From assembly GCF_014656295.1 (NCBI RefSeq), contig NZ_BNCD01000003.1, positions 472,155 through 536,154 of the forward strand: 64,000 nt of DNA. Direction: 5' to 3'. This document shows positions 41,380 through 49,737 of this stretch, in pieces (within the stretch, counting starts at the first letter, position 1; every line of letters begins with the position of its first letter). Below the pieces are notes generated by a model that worked only from the letters and a program-made list of their open reading frames with translations, did not search any database and had not been told where the DNA came from. Source of the stretch: Streptomyces sulfonofaciens (lineage in GTDB: Bacteria > Actinomycetota > Actinomycetes > Streptomycetales > Streptomycetaceae). The position numbers were made by a program, and so were the translations under genes.

Positions 41380-44300
41380 CTACCGCACCGTCAGCCGTAC
41401 GCTGCCCGAGACGCCGCCGCTGGTCACCGAGACCGTGACGGTGCCCGGACGGCGGGCGGTGAGTCGGCCGGTGATCCGGTCCACCGCGGCCACCCGGCTG
41501 TCGCTGGAGGACCAGACGTGTGAGGCCGGGTCGGCGATCGGCATGGTGAGCTCCGGCAGGTTGTCGCCGCCGGTCTGGGTGCCCGTCGCCGTCAGTGTCA
41601 CCTTCTCGCCGGCGGCCGGCGTGGTCGTCGGCGCCGTGACCTCGATCGACGCGAGCGCCGGCTCCACCGAGAACTGGATCCGGCCGTCCGAGGAGGCGTG
41701 CACCAGACCGAAGTGGTAGAAGCCGCCCTCGTTCGAGGGCGCGTAGGCCGGCATGCCGAGGTCGGCGAACGTGAGCTGCGGAATGCCGCCCTCGGCCGTG
41801 CTGACGCTCCGGCCCTCGGGGTCGAGGATCTGCTCGGAGAATCCCCGTGCATGGCCGTACAGCATGATCACATGCTGCCGCGGGTGCGTCTGCTGGTACC
41901 GCTGCACCAGACGCAGGTACATCCGGGCCTCCCAGCGGTCGGTGAACTGGCTGTTCTTCGCCGCGTGCGGGTCGTACGCCGGCATGTGCGTGGTCACCAG
42001 CACGTCCTCGGCGGTGGTGGCGGTCAGTTGCTGCACCAGCCACGCGTACTGCGCGGCCTCGGGCTGCTGGAACGGGTCCGAGGACTGCAGGCTGCCGTGC
42101 GAGTTGTCCGTGACGATCACCCGGGCCGGGCCCTCGGTGTAGGCGTAGTGGGTGTCGCCGAACGTCTGCCCGTAGTTGCCGTTCTCGGCGTCGGCGCCCT
42201 GCGTGATCTCGTGGTTGCCCACGATGTCCCGGGCCGGGATGCCGAGCGCGTCCATCTTCGACTTGGCGAACTGCAGGTCGGGCAGCTTCCCGTCGTCGGA
42301 CATGTCACCCAGGAACTGGGCCGCGTCCGGCCGGGCCCGGGGGCTCAGGGACGGCAGCCGTTTCGCGATCGAGTCCATGACGCGGCTGCTCACCGAGCCC
42401 GGGTCGGACGCCAGCAGATGTGCGTCGTCGCCGGTCAGGAAGGTGCTGCCGGTCTTCGTGAACGCGGCGGAGTCCTCCTCGAACGTCAGCCATGACGGGT
42501 TCTCCGGGATCGCCCGGTACGCCGGCGCGGTCACCGGCCGGGGCGAGTACAGCGCCTGCAGCCCGGCCACGTTCAGGGCACCGCTGCTCGTCACGCTCGG
42601 GTTGATCGCGAGGAAGTCGACGAAGGAGATCGTCAGCGGGAACTGCAGGCCCGCGGGCAGCTCTGCCACGGCGAGCTGCCAGCCGTGCCAGGTGACATAG
42701 GTCGGGTACAGGGTGGTCTTCACGCCGTCCACGCCGATGTACGCCTCGGCGAGCTCGATGCCGGAGCCGTCGCCCTTGATCCACACCCCGATGCCGGTGG
42801 GGTTCTGCCCGTCGTCGCTCGTCGTCGTCTTCAGCGTCTTGGCGGACGACAGGACGAGCTGCTTGACGCCGGAGCCCGCGGGCATCGTGTAGTCCAGCCT
42901 CAGCGACCCGGACTCCGTGGAGCCGGGCGGCACATCGCCGGGCGCGGCGCTCAGGGCGGCCGGCTTCCCGGTGGTGTTGTTGCTGATGCGCCAGACGTCG
43001 GTGCTCGTCATCGGGTCGATGGTCTTGCTGACACTGCCGACCGCGATGGACGCCGTGGCGGTCGCCCCGCCGGCCGACGCGGTGACCTTGGCCAGTCCGC
43101 TCGCGGTGCGGTCGGCCGTGAAGAGGCCCTGGGCGTCGACGGTGCCGAGCGAGGCCGGCTCGACCGTCCAGTGCACGGCCTCGGCGGGGATCCGGACGGC
43201 CCCGCCGTGCCCCGCGGTGCCCGAGACGGTGAGCTGCTGGGTGGCGCCGTTCGCGAGGTCGGGGGCGTCCGGGGAGACGGTGAGGGTGTCGAGCCGGTCG
43301 ACCACGGTCAGCTTCCGTGAGGTCTTCGCCCTGCCGTCGTCCGCGACGATCCGCCCGCTGCCGGCCCGGTGCGCGGTCAGCTTCCCGTCGGAGACGGTGG
43401 CGAGCGAGGCGGGCCGGACCCTCACGTGCACGGCACCCGCGGCCGGGTTCCCCGCGGAGTCGGTGGCGTAGGCCGGGAGCGGCACGGTGCCGCCCGGGAC
43501 CGTCGTGAGGTCCTCGCCGCCGTTCACGACGACCTTCGTCGCGGGCCCCGGCCGGTCGGCGGTCGAGTAGAAGAAGATGCCGTTGGCGACCGGGCGCTCG
43601 GTGTTGCCGGGCAGGTCGGACGGCGTGTTGGCCACGGTGGCCTGGTGAGCGCCGGGGACCCGGGTCGCCATCGTGGTGGAGCCGCCGCCGTCGAACAGCA
43701 GGGCGGTCCAGGCGCCGTGCGCGGCCATGTAGCCGGCGGCCTGCTCCGGGGTGACGCCGAAGGCCGTGCCGGTGCCGCCGTGCCCGTCGATGGTCACGAC
43801 GATGGCGTGCCTGCCGTCCTTGGTGAGGCCGACGGCGGTCTCCGGGTTGGCGCCGCTGGGCGGGGTGCCCGTCGGGTCCTTGTAGACGTTGCCGTCCTTC
43901 ACCAGCGTCGTCACCCCGCTGACCAACTGCCGCAGGTCGTTGTCGGGGGAGATGCGGGTGGTCAGGGCGACCTGGTCGCCGGGGTGCAGGGTGTCGGCGA
44001 GCCACTGCCCGCCCGTCCCGCCGCCCAGCAGGCCGATCTGTCCCGCCGTCAGCCTGTCCACCGACGTCACACCGGTCCGTACGGTGTCGACGGTGAAGGA
44101 GCCGCCCGGGGCTGCGTGCCCGAGGACGAGGGTGCCCGCGCTCAGCCCCGGCGTGTCGCCCAGGTCGGGGGTGACCTCGGTGATGCCGTTCGACGCGATG
44201 TCGTCCACCGTGTTGACGGAGGTGAGCGGGTGCGAGGCGGAACCGTCCGTGATGGTGCCGCTGAAGGTCTCGGGGCCCATCACCATGCTGCCGTCCCGCC

Positions 44301-44850
44301 GGATGCCGAGCTGGGAGGCGAATCCGGTCCTCGGCGTCTTCAGCAACCGCCCGTCGGAGATCACCCCGCCCAGCGGGCGCCCACTGGCGTGGATGTCGAA
44401 GTAGTCGCCGTTCACACCGGCGACGGCGCCAGTCCGGTTGGCCATCGACGACACCGTCTCGTCGGCGGGGTTCGTCAGGGTGTCCCCGGCCTCCACCACA
44501 CCGACCCGCAGGTTGGGGTCGGTGAGGTCGGCCGTCAGCACCTGGGTGTGCTGACGGCCGCCGACGGTGTCGTACGTCTCCGCGTAGTGCCGCAGGCCGC
44601 GGGTCACCGTGTCGGTGGGCGTCCTGCTGACGTCCACCACCTGCGGCCAGTTCTCCGGCGTCGGCGGCAGCCACGCGCCACCGGTGGCCCGGCCCGCCGG
44701 CTCCCCGCCGGCCGGCTGGTCCGCCGAGGCCGCGCCGGCGGCCACGGCCCCGCCGGCCACCAGTACGGACAGTGCCGCGGCCACGGCCGTGTGGCGCGCG
44801 GCGGCCCGTATGCGTCTTCTGGGTCTTCCGCGTCTTCCGCGAAGGTTCAT
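41380..44850 (-). CDS. Secreted NAGPA / Ig-like / calcineurin-type metallophosphatase multidomain protein
   Basis: A 1156-residue exported protein. Order: Arg-rich signal peptide (hydrophobic AVAAALSVLVAGGAVA near 22-38); phosphodiester glycosidase (NAGPA) domain about 115-415 with NRTGAVAGVNGDYFD, LGIRRDGSMV and LLFDGGGSTTMA; Ig-like/Big_2-type modules about 440-610; a jelly-roll-like region to about 790; a metallophosphatase domain about 790-1060 with LGDMSDDG near 847, VGNHEIT near 878, VTTHMPAYD near 953 and YGHARG near 1000; and a C-terminal Big_2-like domain. The last motif reads GHAR rather than GHxH, so one metal ligand may differ. It may process phosphodiester-linked sugars of wall polymers. 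ATG at 44850 or 44856, both behind GAGGA. Confidence 0.87.
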   Translation of the reverse strand: MNLRGRRGRPRRRIRAAARHTAVAAALSVLVAGGAVAAGAASADQPAGGEPAGRATGGAWLPPTPENWPQVVDVSRTPTDTVTRGLRHYAETYDTVGGRQHTQVLTADLTDPNLRVGVVEAGDTLTNPADETVSSMANRTGAVAGVNGDYFDIHASGRPLGGVISDGRLLKTPRTGFASQLGIRRDGSMVMGPETFSGTITDGSASHPLTSVNTVDDIASNGITEVTPDLGDTPGLSAGTLVLGHAAPGGSFTVDTVRTGVTSVDRLTAGQIGLLGGGTGGQWLADTLHPGDQVALTTRISPDNDLRQLVSGVTTLVKDGNVYKDPTGTPPSGANPETAVGLTKDGRHAIVVTIDGHGGTGTAFGVTPEQAAGYMAAHGAWTALLFDGGGSTTMATRVPGAHQATVANTPSDLPGNTERPVANGIFFYSTADRPGPATKVVVNGGEDLTTVPGGTVPLPAYATDSAGNPAAGAVHVRVRPASLATVSDGKLTAHRAGSGRIVADDGRAKTSRKLTVVDRLDTLTVSPDAPDLANGATQQLTVSGTAGHGGAVRIPAEAVHWTVEPASLGTVDAQGLFTADRTASGLAKVTASAGGATATASIAVGSVSKTIDPMTSTDVWRISNNTTGKPAALSAAPGDVPPGSTESGSLRLDYTMPAGSGVKQLVLSSAKTLKTTTSDDGQNPTGIGVWIKGDGSGIELAEAYIGVDGVKTTLYPTYVTWHGWQLAVAELPAGLQFPLTISFVDFLAINPSVTSSGALNVAGLQALYSPRPVTAPAYRAIPENPSWLTFEEDSAAFTKTGSTFLTGDDAHLLASDPGSVSSRVMDSIAKRLPSLSPRARPDAAQFLGDMSDDGKLPDLQFAKSKMDALGIPARDIVGNHEITQGADAENGNYGQTFGDTHYAYTEGPARVIVTDNSHGSLQSSDPFQQPEAAQYAWLVQQLTATTAEDVLVTTHMPAYDPHAAKNSQFTDRWEARMYLRLVQRYQQTHPRQHVIMLYGHARGFSEQILDPEGRSVSTAEGGIPQLTFADLGMPAYAPSNEGGFYHFGLVHASSDGRIQFSVEPALASIEVTAPTTTPAAGEKVTLTATGTQTGGDNLPELTMPIADPASHVWSSSDSRVAAVDRITGRLTARRPGTVTVSVTSGGVSGSVRLTVR

Positions 44851-45089
44851 CGTCATCGTTCCTCGGATCACTTGCCGAAAATCTTCGGCAATGGCTCAGA
44901 GGACACCATGTCGGTTACTTCGGGATGGAGTAAGAGAGGACGACAGGACACCTTCGGGTCGCACCGAGTTCACCCGGACCCCGCAGTGGCGTGGGGAACC
45001 GCCCGAGAAGCCGGAGCGATGCCGCAGGGCCGCCCCCGGCCCCACGGAACCGGCTCTGTCGCCGGGCCCACCGCCAGGTGGGAAACCAG

Positions 45090-45291
45090 TCACCGCACCG
45101 GCTCGTCCCGGAGCCCGAACCGCGAGACGTACCCGGCGAACGCGGCCCGCCGCTCCTCCGCGTCCAGCCCCCACGTCCGAGAGCCGGTAGCCGACACGCA
45201 GGTTCCCGAGCCGCTCCGCCCAGTACTTGCCGACCGCGGCGGCCGGGTCCGGACGGAAGGACGCGTTCCGACCAGCGGCAGGTGGAGTCAC
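45090..45291 (-). pseudogene. Frameshifted small gene of unknown function
   Basis: From a GTG at 45291 one frame reads VTPPAAGRNASFRPDP, then VGKYWAERLGNLRVGYRLSD. After a run of five Gs (plus-strand Cs at 45168-45172) coding-like sequence resumes in another frame as GLDAEERRAAFAGYVSRFG, ending at a TGA at 45090. Removing one G would give a protein of about 66 residues. I do not recognise the family. It could be real decay or a sequencing error in the homopolymer. Confidence 0.5.
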
Positions 45292-45393
45292 GGTGACCGG
45301 CCCGATGACCGGCCCCGCGGGGCCGAAGCGCCCGCTGCACCTGCGGACGTGGACCCGAGAACGCCGACCGCCGCGGCGGAGCAGGCCGTTGCC

Positions 45394-45744
45394 ATGGCCT
45401 CCGGGCCATGGCCCAGGTACGTGGAGGTACCGGCCCTGATCAGCGAGCTACGCGAATGCGTCGCGCTCATGGTCGCCGAGAGCGCCCCACGCGTCCCCGC
45501 ACTGCCCTCGGCGTCTGAACGGTCCGCCGCCACGGGCACGTTGACGGAGGCTCGCCCCCGTAGGGGGCTCGACGCCGGCGAGAGCTTGCAGTCGTCCGCG
45601 GACCAGGCCCGTTCACCGGCCGTGATCCTGCGAGAGGTGCCCGCGCTGCACACGCGCCGCCATGAGCGAAAAGGGCTCCTGCCCCCGTCACGGTCCGCGA
45701 CGTCCCCCGTCCGGCGGTCCCGCGCGGGGCGGCGGCAGCGGTAA
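45394..45744 (+). CDS. Small ORF, possible DUF6415-like remnant
   Basis: 116 codons from ATG 45394 to TAA. The middle part (YVEVPALISELRECVALMVA, then TLTEARPRRGLDAGESLQ) has the helical layout and the ARRRL-x-AGE-like core I associate with small DUF6415-type proteins of Streptomyces. Expected ARRRLDAG reads ARPRRGLDAG, and the last 30 residues become Arg/Ser-rich, so the 3' end may be damaged. No clear Shine-Dalgarno. The family call is tentative. Confidence 0.35.
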   Translation: MASGPWPRYVEVPALISELRECVALMVAESAPRVPALPSASERSAATGTLTEARPRRGLDAGESLQSSADQARSPAVILREVPALHTRRHERKGLLPPSRSATSPVRRSRAGRRQR

Positions 45745-45756
45745 GCAGGACGACAG

Positions 45757-45791
45757 CAGTGAGCAGTGAGCAGTGAGCAGTGAGCAGTGAG
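45757..45791. repeat. Heptanucleotide microsatellite (CAGTGAG)x5
   Basis: Five perfect copies of CAGTGAG lie just after the possible DUF6415-like ORF and about 75 bp before a small Cys-rich ORF. Copy-number change would alter spacing rather than a reading frame here. Confidence 0.9.
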
Positions 45792-45865
45792 CAGGGCGAA
45801 CGAAGGACGCCCCGACGCGCAGCGGGGAGCAGGGGCGTACACGGCCGACCGGGAAAGAGGTACAC

Positions 45866-46042
45866 ATGGCTGCCGCGACGATGGAGCGCCGTGCGGAAGT
45901 GCACGGCGAACTGAACCACTCCTGCACCTCCCAGTGCCCGAACCCGTGCCCCGCCGCGCGCAACCAAACCGGCCGGCCGCCGACCGCCTTTCCGCCGCCC
46001 CCAACGGTGTTCCGTGTCGCGACCCGCCCCCTGGCAGGGTAG
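45866..46042 (+). CDS. Candidate 58-residue Cys-rich small protein
   Basis: A short ORF with a good ribosome site (AAAGAGG, 5 nt before ATG 45866) ending in TAG at 46040. The N-terminal part is charged (MERRAEVHGEL), the centre is Cys-rich (NHSCTSQCPNPCPAARN, four Cys if the spacing is extended) and the C-terminus is Pro-rich. No export signal. It resembles a precursor peptide in shape, but no modifying enzyme lies nearby, so it may equally be a small metal-binding or non-functional ORF. Not a recognised family. Confidence 0.35.
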   Translation: MAAATMERRAEVHGELNHSCTSQCPNPCPAARNQTGRPPTAFPPPPTVFRVATRPLAG

Positions 46043-46094
46043 GAAGGCGGCGGGGGGGAACCGGCCGCCTTGCCGTATGTGGGGAGCATCCATC

Positions 46095-46421
46095 GTGACG
46101 CAGGACGAAGACACCGAGACGATCATCCAGTGGATCCTGTCCTACCCCGTGCTGGCGCAGCACCTCCGGGAGATCGCCGCGGACGGCATGCTCGGGTCCA
46201 ACGAGGACCCGGACCAGGAGCTGGTGTGCACGGTGGCCGATCTGCTGAGACCGTCGCGCAGTCCCCTCTGGGCGGACGTCCTGCGGGCCACCGGGGTACC
46301 GGCCGCACGCGCGGACGCCCTCTGGTACGGGCTGGGCGGGGAGGCCAGCGGACGGATCTACGCCGTCCAGTGGCCGCTGGTCCGGCTGGCGCTCTCCGGG
46401 CGGCGCGCCCTCCTCGGCTGA
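46095..46421 (+). CDS. Conserved-looking hypothetical protein
   Basis: 108 residues, soluble and mostly helical, not recognised. Notable stretches are ETIIQWILSYPVLAQHLREI near 8-27, DQELVCTVADLLRP near 46 and WADVLRATGVPAARADALWY near 64. Coding-type third-position GC is strong. I choose GTG 46095, 9 nt after GGGGAG; ATG 46077 is an in-frame alternative. Convergent with the small membrane protein gene, separated by a stem-loop. Confidence 0.6.
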   Translation: MTQDEDTETIIQWILSYPVLAQHLREIAADGMLGSNEDPDQELVCTVADLLRPSRSPLWADVLRATGVPAARADALWYGLGGEASGRIYAVQWPLVRLALSGRRALLG

Positions 46422-46450
46422 TCCGCTCGGGCGTCCCGCGCCCGGCCGCC

Positions 46451-46469
46451 GAGCCCGCGGGGCGGGCTC
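46451..46469. terminator. Stem-loop at convergent gene ends
   Basis: GAGCCCGC (46451-46458) and its complement (46462-46469) form a perfect 8-bp stem with a 3-nt loop; the right arm overlaps the stop codon of the minus-strand gene. Confidence 0.55.
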
Positions 46470-46653
46470 AGGCCGCCCGCGCGCTCCCGCGATCGGCCTT
46501 CGCACGGCGCGCGTAGTACCAGGTCATATTGGACGTGACCCCGGCCAGCAGCACCCAGACGACACCGAGCCAACTGCCCCGGACGAAGCAGACCACGGCC
46601 GCGGCGACGGCGAGGACGCAGAGGGCGAGGGCGTAGCGGGCGAGGCGGGGCAT
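46468..46653 (-). CDS. Small two-helix membrane protein
   Basis: 61 residues with two hydrophobic segments (ALALCVLAVAAAVVCFV, about 8-24, and LGVVWVLLAGVTSN, about 29-42) and a basic C-terminal tail (YYARRAKADRG). Function unknown; similar small proteins accompany housekeeping genes in Streptomyces. ATG at 46653 with AGGAG about 9 nt upstream. Lies downstream of npdG on the same strand after 134 bp. Confidence 0.65.
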   Translation of the reverse strand: MPRLARYALALCVLAVAAAVVCFVRGSWLGVVWVLLAGVTSNMTWYYARRAKADRGSARAA

Positions 46654-46787
46654 GGGGGGCGGCTCCTGTCCGGTACGGCGAGCTGGCGGGGCGTTCTGCG
46701 GGGCGCGGCCAGAGGCGCAGCCCGTGGACCAGTGTCCCCCATGCCCGCGGCGGACGCCCGCCCGGTCCCCGGTCGGCGTGCCCGCGC

Positions 46788-47516
46788 CTACACGTCGGTC
46801 AGCCGCAGCCCCGCATGGGCCTTGTACCGGCGGTTGACGGAGATCAGGTTGGCGACCAGGGACTCGACCTGGTGGGCGTTGCGCAGCCGCCCGGCGAAGA
46901 CCCCCCGCATACCGGGGATCCGGGCGGCGAGCGCCTGTACGAGGTCGGTGTCGGCGCGCGACTCGCCGAGCACCATCACATCGGTGTCGATCCGTTCGAC
47001 GGACGGGTCCTGGAGCAGCACCGCGGAGAGGTGGTGGAAGGCGGCCGTGACGCGGGACTCCGGCAGCAGGGCGGCGGCCTGCTCGGCGGCGCTGCCCTCC
47101 TCGGGCACAATCGCGTAGGCGCCCTTCTTGTCGAAGCCGAGCGGGTTGACGCAGTCCACCACCAGCTTGCCCGCCAGGTCCTCGCGGAGCGCTTCGAGGG
47201 TCGCCGCGTGGCCGTCCCAGGGGACCGCCACGATGACGACGTCGCTGCGCCGCGCGCACTCGGCGTTCTCCGCGCCCTGCACACCGGAGCCCAGTTCGTC
47301 GGCGGCGGCCCTGGCGCGGTCGGCGGACCGCGATCCGATGAGCACGTGCTGGCCGGCCCTGGCCAGCCGGTAGGCGAGCCCGCGTCCCTGGTCTCCCGTG
47401 CCGCCGAGAACCCCGACCACCAGGCCGGACACATCGGGAAGGTCCCAGGGGTCCTTGGCGGGGGGCTTGGCCGCAGGGGTGCCGGATGCGGGTGCGGAGG
47501 CGTCAGGAGAAGTCAT
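46788..47516 (-). CDS. npdG: NADPH-dependent F420 reductase
   Basis: Transfers hydride between NADP(H) and the deazaflavin F420, supplying reduced F420; cytoplasmic, 242 residues. After a 30-residue Ala/Pro-rich tail, the Rossmann domain shows VGVLGGTGDQGRGLAYRLA near 34-52, IGSRSADRA near 60 for NADP phosphate, and VVDCVNPLGFDKKGAY near 118, followed by the FHHLSAVLL and IPGMRGVFAGRLRNAHQVES regions characteristic of NpdG/FNO proteins. No Shine-Dalgarno is seen; TAGGCT ends 6 nt before the ATG, suggesting a leaderless mRNA. Confidence 0.93.
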   Translation of the reverse strand: MTSPDASAPASGTPAAKPPAKDPWDLPDVSGLVVGVLGGTGDQGRGLAYRLARAGQHVLIGSRSADRARAAADELGSGVQGAENAECARRSDVVIVAVPWDGHAATLEALREDLAGKLVVDCVNPLGFDKKGAYAIVPEEGSAAEQAAALLPESRVTAAFHHLSAVLLQDPSVERIDTDVMVLGESRADTDLVQALAARIPGMRGVFAGRLRNAHQVESLVANLISVNRRYKAHAGLRLTDV

Positions 47517-47672
47517 GGCCAGAGCCTATGCGCTGATCGCACGCCCGGCACCGGGGGCCCTGGGCAGCCCGTCCCGGGCGATTCGGCCCCGGGTGCGAGG
47601 GGGCCCACCTTCGGGCGACGCGCAGGGGAAACGTCCGCCGGGCCCCGGTCGGCCGCGGCAGCATACGGGCCC

Positions 47673-48308
47673 ATGGATGCCGTACGGGTCGCGCTGCTGC
47701 GCGAGATGCTGGCCGGGTCCGAGTGGCTCGGCGCCACCCGCCGGTTCGCTGGCGCGCTGCGCGGCTCGGTCGTGCCGCGCGGCGGCGGGCTGCTGCTGGT
47801 GGGCACCGAGGAGTACGAGCCGTGGCACCTGGCCGCGCACCTGCTGGACGAGGCCGCGTGGTCGGGCACGCCCGAGCTGTCCCCGACGCTCGTCCGGCAC
47901 CGGGTCGGGCCGGGTGCCCCGGCCCATCTGGCCGTGGGCCTCGGCCGTATCGAGGCTGCACGGCGCGGCGAGACCCTATTGGTGGTGGCACCGCAGGAGC
48001 CGGCCGCCGGGCTGCTCGAGCGCCTGCACGACGCCCGCAGGGCCGGCACGACGCTGCTGGCCCTCACGGGCGACACGGACCCGGACGCGGCGGACGGGCA
48101 CCCGGGCCGCGCCGAGCTCCAGGCGCTGGCCCACGAGGCACTGGCGGTGCCGCGGGACGCCGGGCTCGACCTGGAGACCGTGCAGCACCTGGTCAGCGCG
48201 GCGGCCGGCGAGAACGCCCTGCCCACGCCGCGCGGCCTGCGCCGCCTACGCGCCCACCTCTCGCACGTCGCCGACCATCTGACCGCCCCGCCGCCGGGAG
48301 CGTGGTGA
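47673..48308 (+). CDS. Conserved actinobacterial hypothetical protein
   Basis: 211 residues, no export signal and no recognised catalytic motif. The phrases [16 protein letters not shown] near 5, [20 protein letters not shown] near 46 and [13 protein letters not shown] near 125 are coherent coding sequence, and third-position GC is high. The layout (alpha/beta with a Rossmann-like middle) hints at a ligand-binding fold. Divergent from npdG by 156 bp. CATACG ends 5 nt before the ATG, possibly another leaderless promoter. Confidence 0.7.
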   Translation: MDAVRVALLREMLAGSEWLGATRRFAGALRGSVVPRGGGLLLVGTEEYEPWHLAAHLLDEAAWSGTPELSPTLVRHRVGPGAPAHLAVGLGRIEAARRGETLLVVAPQEPAAGLLERLHDARRAGTTLLALTGDTDPDAADGHPGRAELQALAHEALAVPRDAGLDLETVQHLVSAAAGENALPTPRGLRRLRAHLSHVADHLTAPPPGAW

Positions 48309-48420
48309 CACCGGGGCGGGAACGTGCCGGCCCACCGGGCCCGCCCCGCGCCCGCGGCGCCCCGGCGGCGGCGCGGGCGCCGCGCTCCGGCCAGGACCTG
48401 CGCCGCCGATCACCGGCCCG

Positions 48421-48672
48421 TCACCCGCCGTGCGATCCGCCGCCCGGCGCCCCCGGGGAGTCCTGCGGGTCCTCGTCCCCCCACCGCGGGTCGGTGTCCC
48501 ACTCACGATTGCGCTCGGAGACCGTCTCCAGGGCGTGTTCCGCCTCCGCACGGGTCGCGTAGGGACCCAGGCGGTTCTTGGCGGGGCACTCGGGGCCCTC
48601 CTCGGCCTTGTGGTGCTTGAGGCAGTAGTACCACTCGCCCGGTTTCCCGACCGTCCGCTTCTTGAATGCCAT
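48421..48672 (-). CDS. Small conserved actinobacterial protein
   Basis: 83 residues. The conserved-looking core is [20 protein letters not shown] near 10-29, [20 protein letters not shown] near 33-52, then [11 protein letters not shown]. The C-x(2)-H-H...C arrangement may bind zinc, and the second part resembles a short SPOR-like helix. Gly/Pro-rich C-terminus. Function unknown. ATG at 48672 with GGAG upstream; divergent from map (84 bp). Confidence 0.75.
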   Translation of the reverse strand: MAFKKRTVGKPGEWYYCLKHHKAEEGPECPAKNRLGPYATRAEAEHALETVSERNREWDTDPRWGDEDPQDSPGAPGGGSHGG

Positions 48673-48743
48673 CACGGGCTCCTCATCGCCGGTCCTCGAC
48701 GCGGTGTCACATCCGGCTGCCATGGTGCCCCGGAACCGCTGGA

Positions 48744-48749
48744 TACACT
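48744..48749 (+). promoter_or_regulatory. -10 box of leaderless map transcript
   Basis: TACACT ends 7 nt before the map ATG and there is no ribosome-binding site, so transcription likely starts at the AUG. Confidence 0.6.
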
Positions 48750-48756
48750 CGCTGAT

Positions 48757-49614
48757 ATGTCTGGCCAGTCACTGCTCGTACCAGGGGAGCTCTCTCCCAC
48801 CCGTTCCGTACCGGGAAACATCCGGCGTCCCGAGTACGTGGGCAAGCCCGCGCCCACGCCGTACACCGGGCCCGAGGTCCAGGACGGCGAGACGATCGAG
48901 CGCATGCGCACGGCGGGCCGGATCGCCGCGCGTGCCATGGCCGAGGCGGCGGCGGCGATCGCTCCCGGCGTCACCACCGACGAGCTGGACCGGATCGCCC
49001 ACACGTATATGTGCGACCACGGCGCCTACCCGTCCACACTCGGCTACCGCGGCTTCCCGAAGTCCCTGTGCACCTCCGTCAACGAGGTCATCTGCCACGG
49101 CATTCCGGACTCGACGGTGCTGGAGGACGGCGACATCGTCAACCTCGACGTCACGGCGTACGTCGGCGGGGTGCACGGCGACACCAACGCCACCTACCTC
49201 GTCGGTGCCGTCGACGAGCGTTCGGCGCTGCTGGTGGAGCGCACCCGCGAGGCCCTGGACCGTGCGATCAGGGCGGTGAAGCCGGGCCGGCAGATCAATG
49301 TGATCGGCCGCGTCATCGAGTCGTACGCCAAGCGCTTCGGATACGGAGTGGTGCGGGACTTCACCGGGCACGGCATCAACACCTCGTTCCACTCCGGGCT
49401 GATCATCCCGCACTACGACCATCCCGGGGCGACCACCGTGATGCAGCCGGGCATGACGTTCACCATCGAGCCGATGCTCACGCTGGGCACCTACGAGTAC
49501 GAGACGTGGGACGACGGCTGGACGGTCGTCACCAAGGACCGCGAGCGCACGGCCCAGTTCGAGCACACGCTCGTCGTCACGGCGAGCGGTGCGGAGGTCC
49601 TGACACTGCCCTGA
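48757..49614 (+). CDS. map: Methionine aminopeptidase type I
   Basis: Removes the initiator methionine from nascent proteins; cytoplasmic, 285 residues. The pita-bread domain holds His in VICHGIPD near 112, the metal Asp pair in [19 protein letters not shown] near 130-148, His in FTGHGIN near 205, Glu in FTIEPM near 239 and Glu in QFEHT near 270. The first 45 residues ([10 protein letters not shown], then [11 protein letters not shown]) are the N-terminal extension typical of actinobacterial MetAP1c. Leaderless start. A tandem duplication and a perfect stem-loop follow the stop. Confidence 0.96.
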   Translation: MSGQSLLVPGELSPTRSVPGNIRRPEYVGKPAPTPYTGPEVQDGETIERMRTAGRIAARAMAEAAAAIAPGVTTDELDRIAHTYMCDHGAYPSTLGYRGFPKSLCTSVNEVICHGIPDSTVLEDGDIVNLDVTAYVGGVHGDTNATYLVGAVDERSALLVERTREALDRAIRAVKPGRQINVIGRVIESYAKRFGYGVVRDFTGHGINTSFHSGLIIPHYDHPGATTVMQPGMTFTIEPMLTLGTYEYETWDDGWTVVTKDRERTAQFEHTLVVTASGAEVLTLP

Positions 49615-49643
49615 GCGGCGCGGCCCGCCCGGAGCGCCGCGCT

Positions 49644-49687
49644 CCTGCGCGCAGCACCGCCCACGCCTGCGCGCAGCACCGCCCACG
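49644..49687. repeat. 22-bp perfect tandem duplication
   Basis: A 22-bp unit beginning CCTGCGCGCAGCACC occurs at 49644-49665 and again at 49666-49687, directly after map. Each copy contains a CTGCGCGCAG palindrome. Confidence 0.85.
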
Positions 49688-49692
49688 GTTCT

Positions 49693-49731
49693 GCGGGGCG
49701 CCCGCGGGAGCAGGTCCGGCGGGCGCCCCGC
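49693..49731. terminator. Stem-loop between map and the SulP gene
   Basis: Perfect 13-bp arms (49693-49705 starting GCGGGGCGCC, and 49719-49731) with a 13-nt loop, between convergent genes; a likely bidirectional terminator. Confidence 0.8.
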
Positions 49732-49737
49732 CCCGGG

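Noticed and set aside
44896-45409. Long minus-strand frames (131 and 164 codons) as intact genes
   Set aside because: Only parts of each look coding; the coding signal moves between frames at 45168-45172, so I recorded a frameshifted small gene instead.
45288-46505. 405-codon minus-strand frame
   Set aside because: Crosses the heptamer repeat and two plus-strand ORFs, is Arg/Ser/Pro-rich and has no motif or ribosome site.
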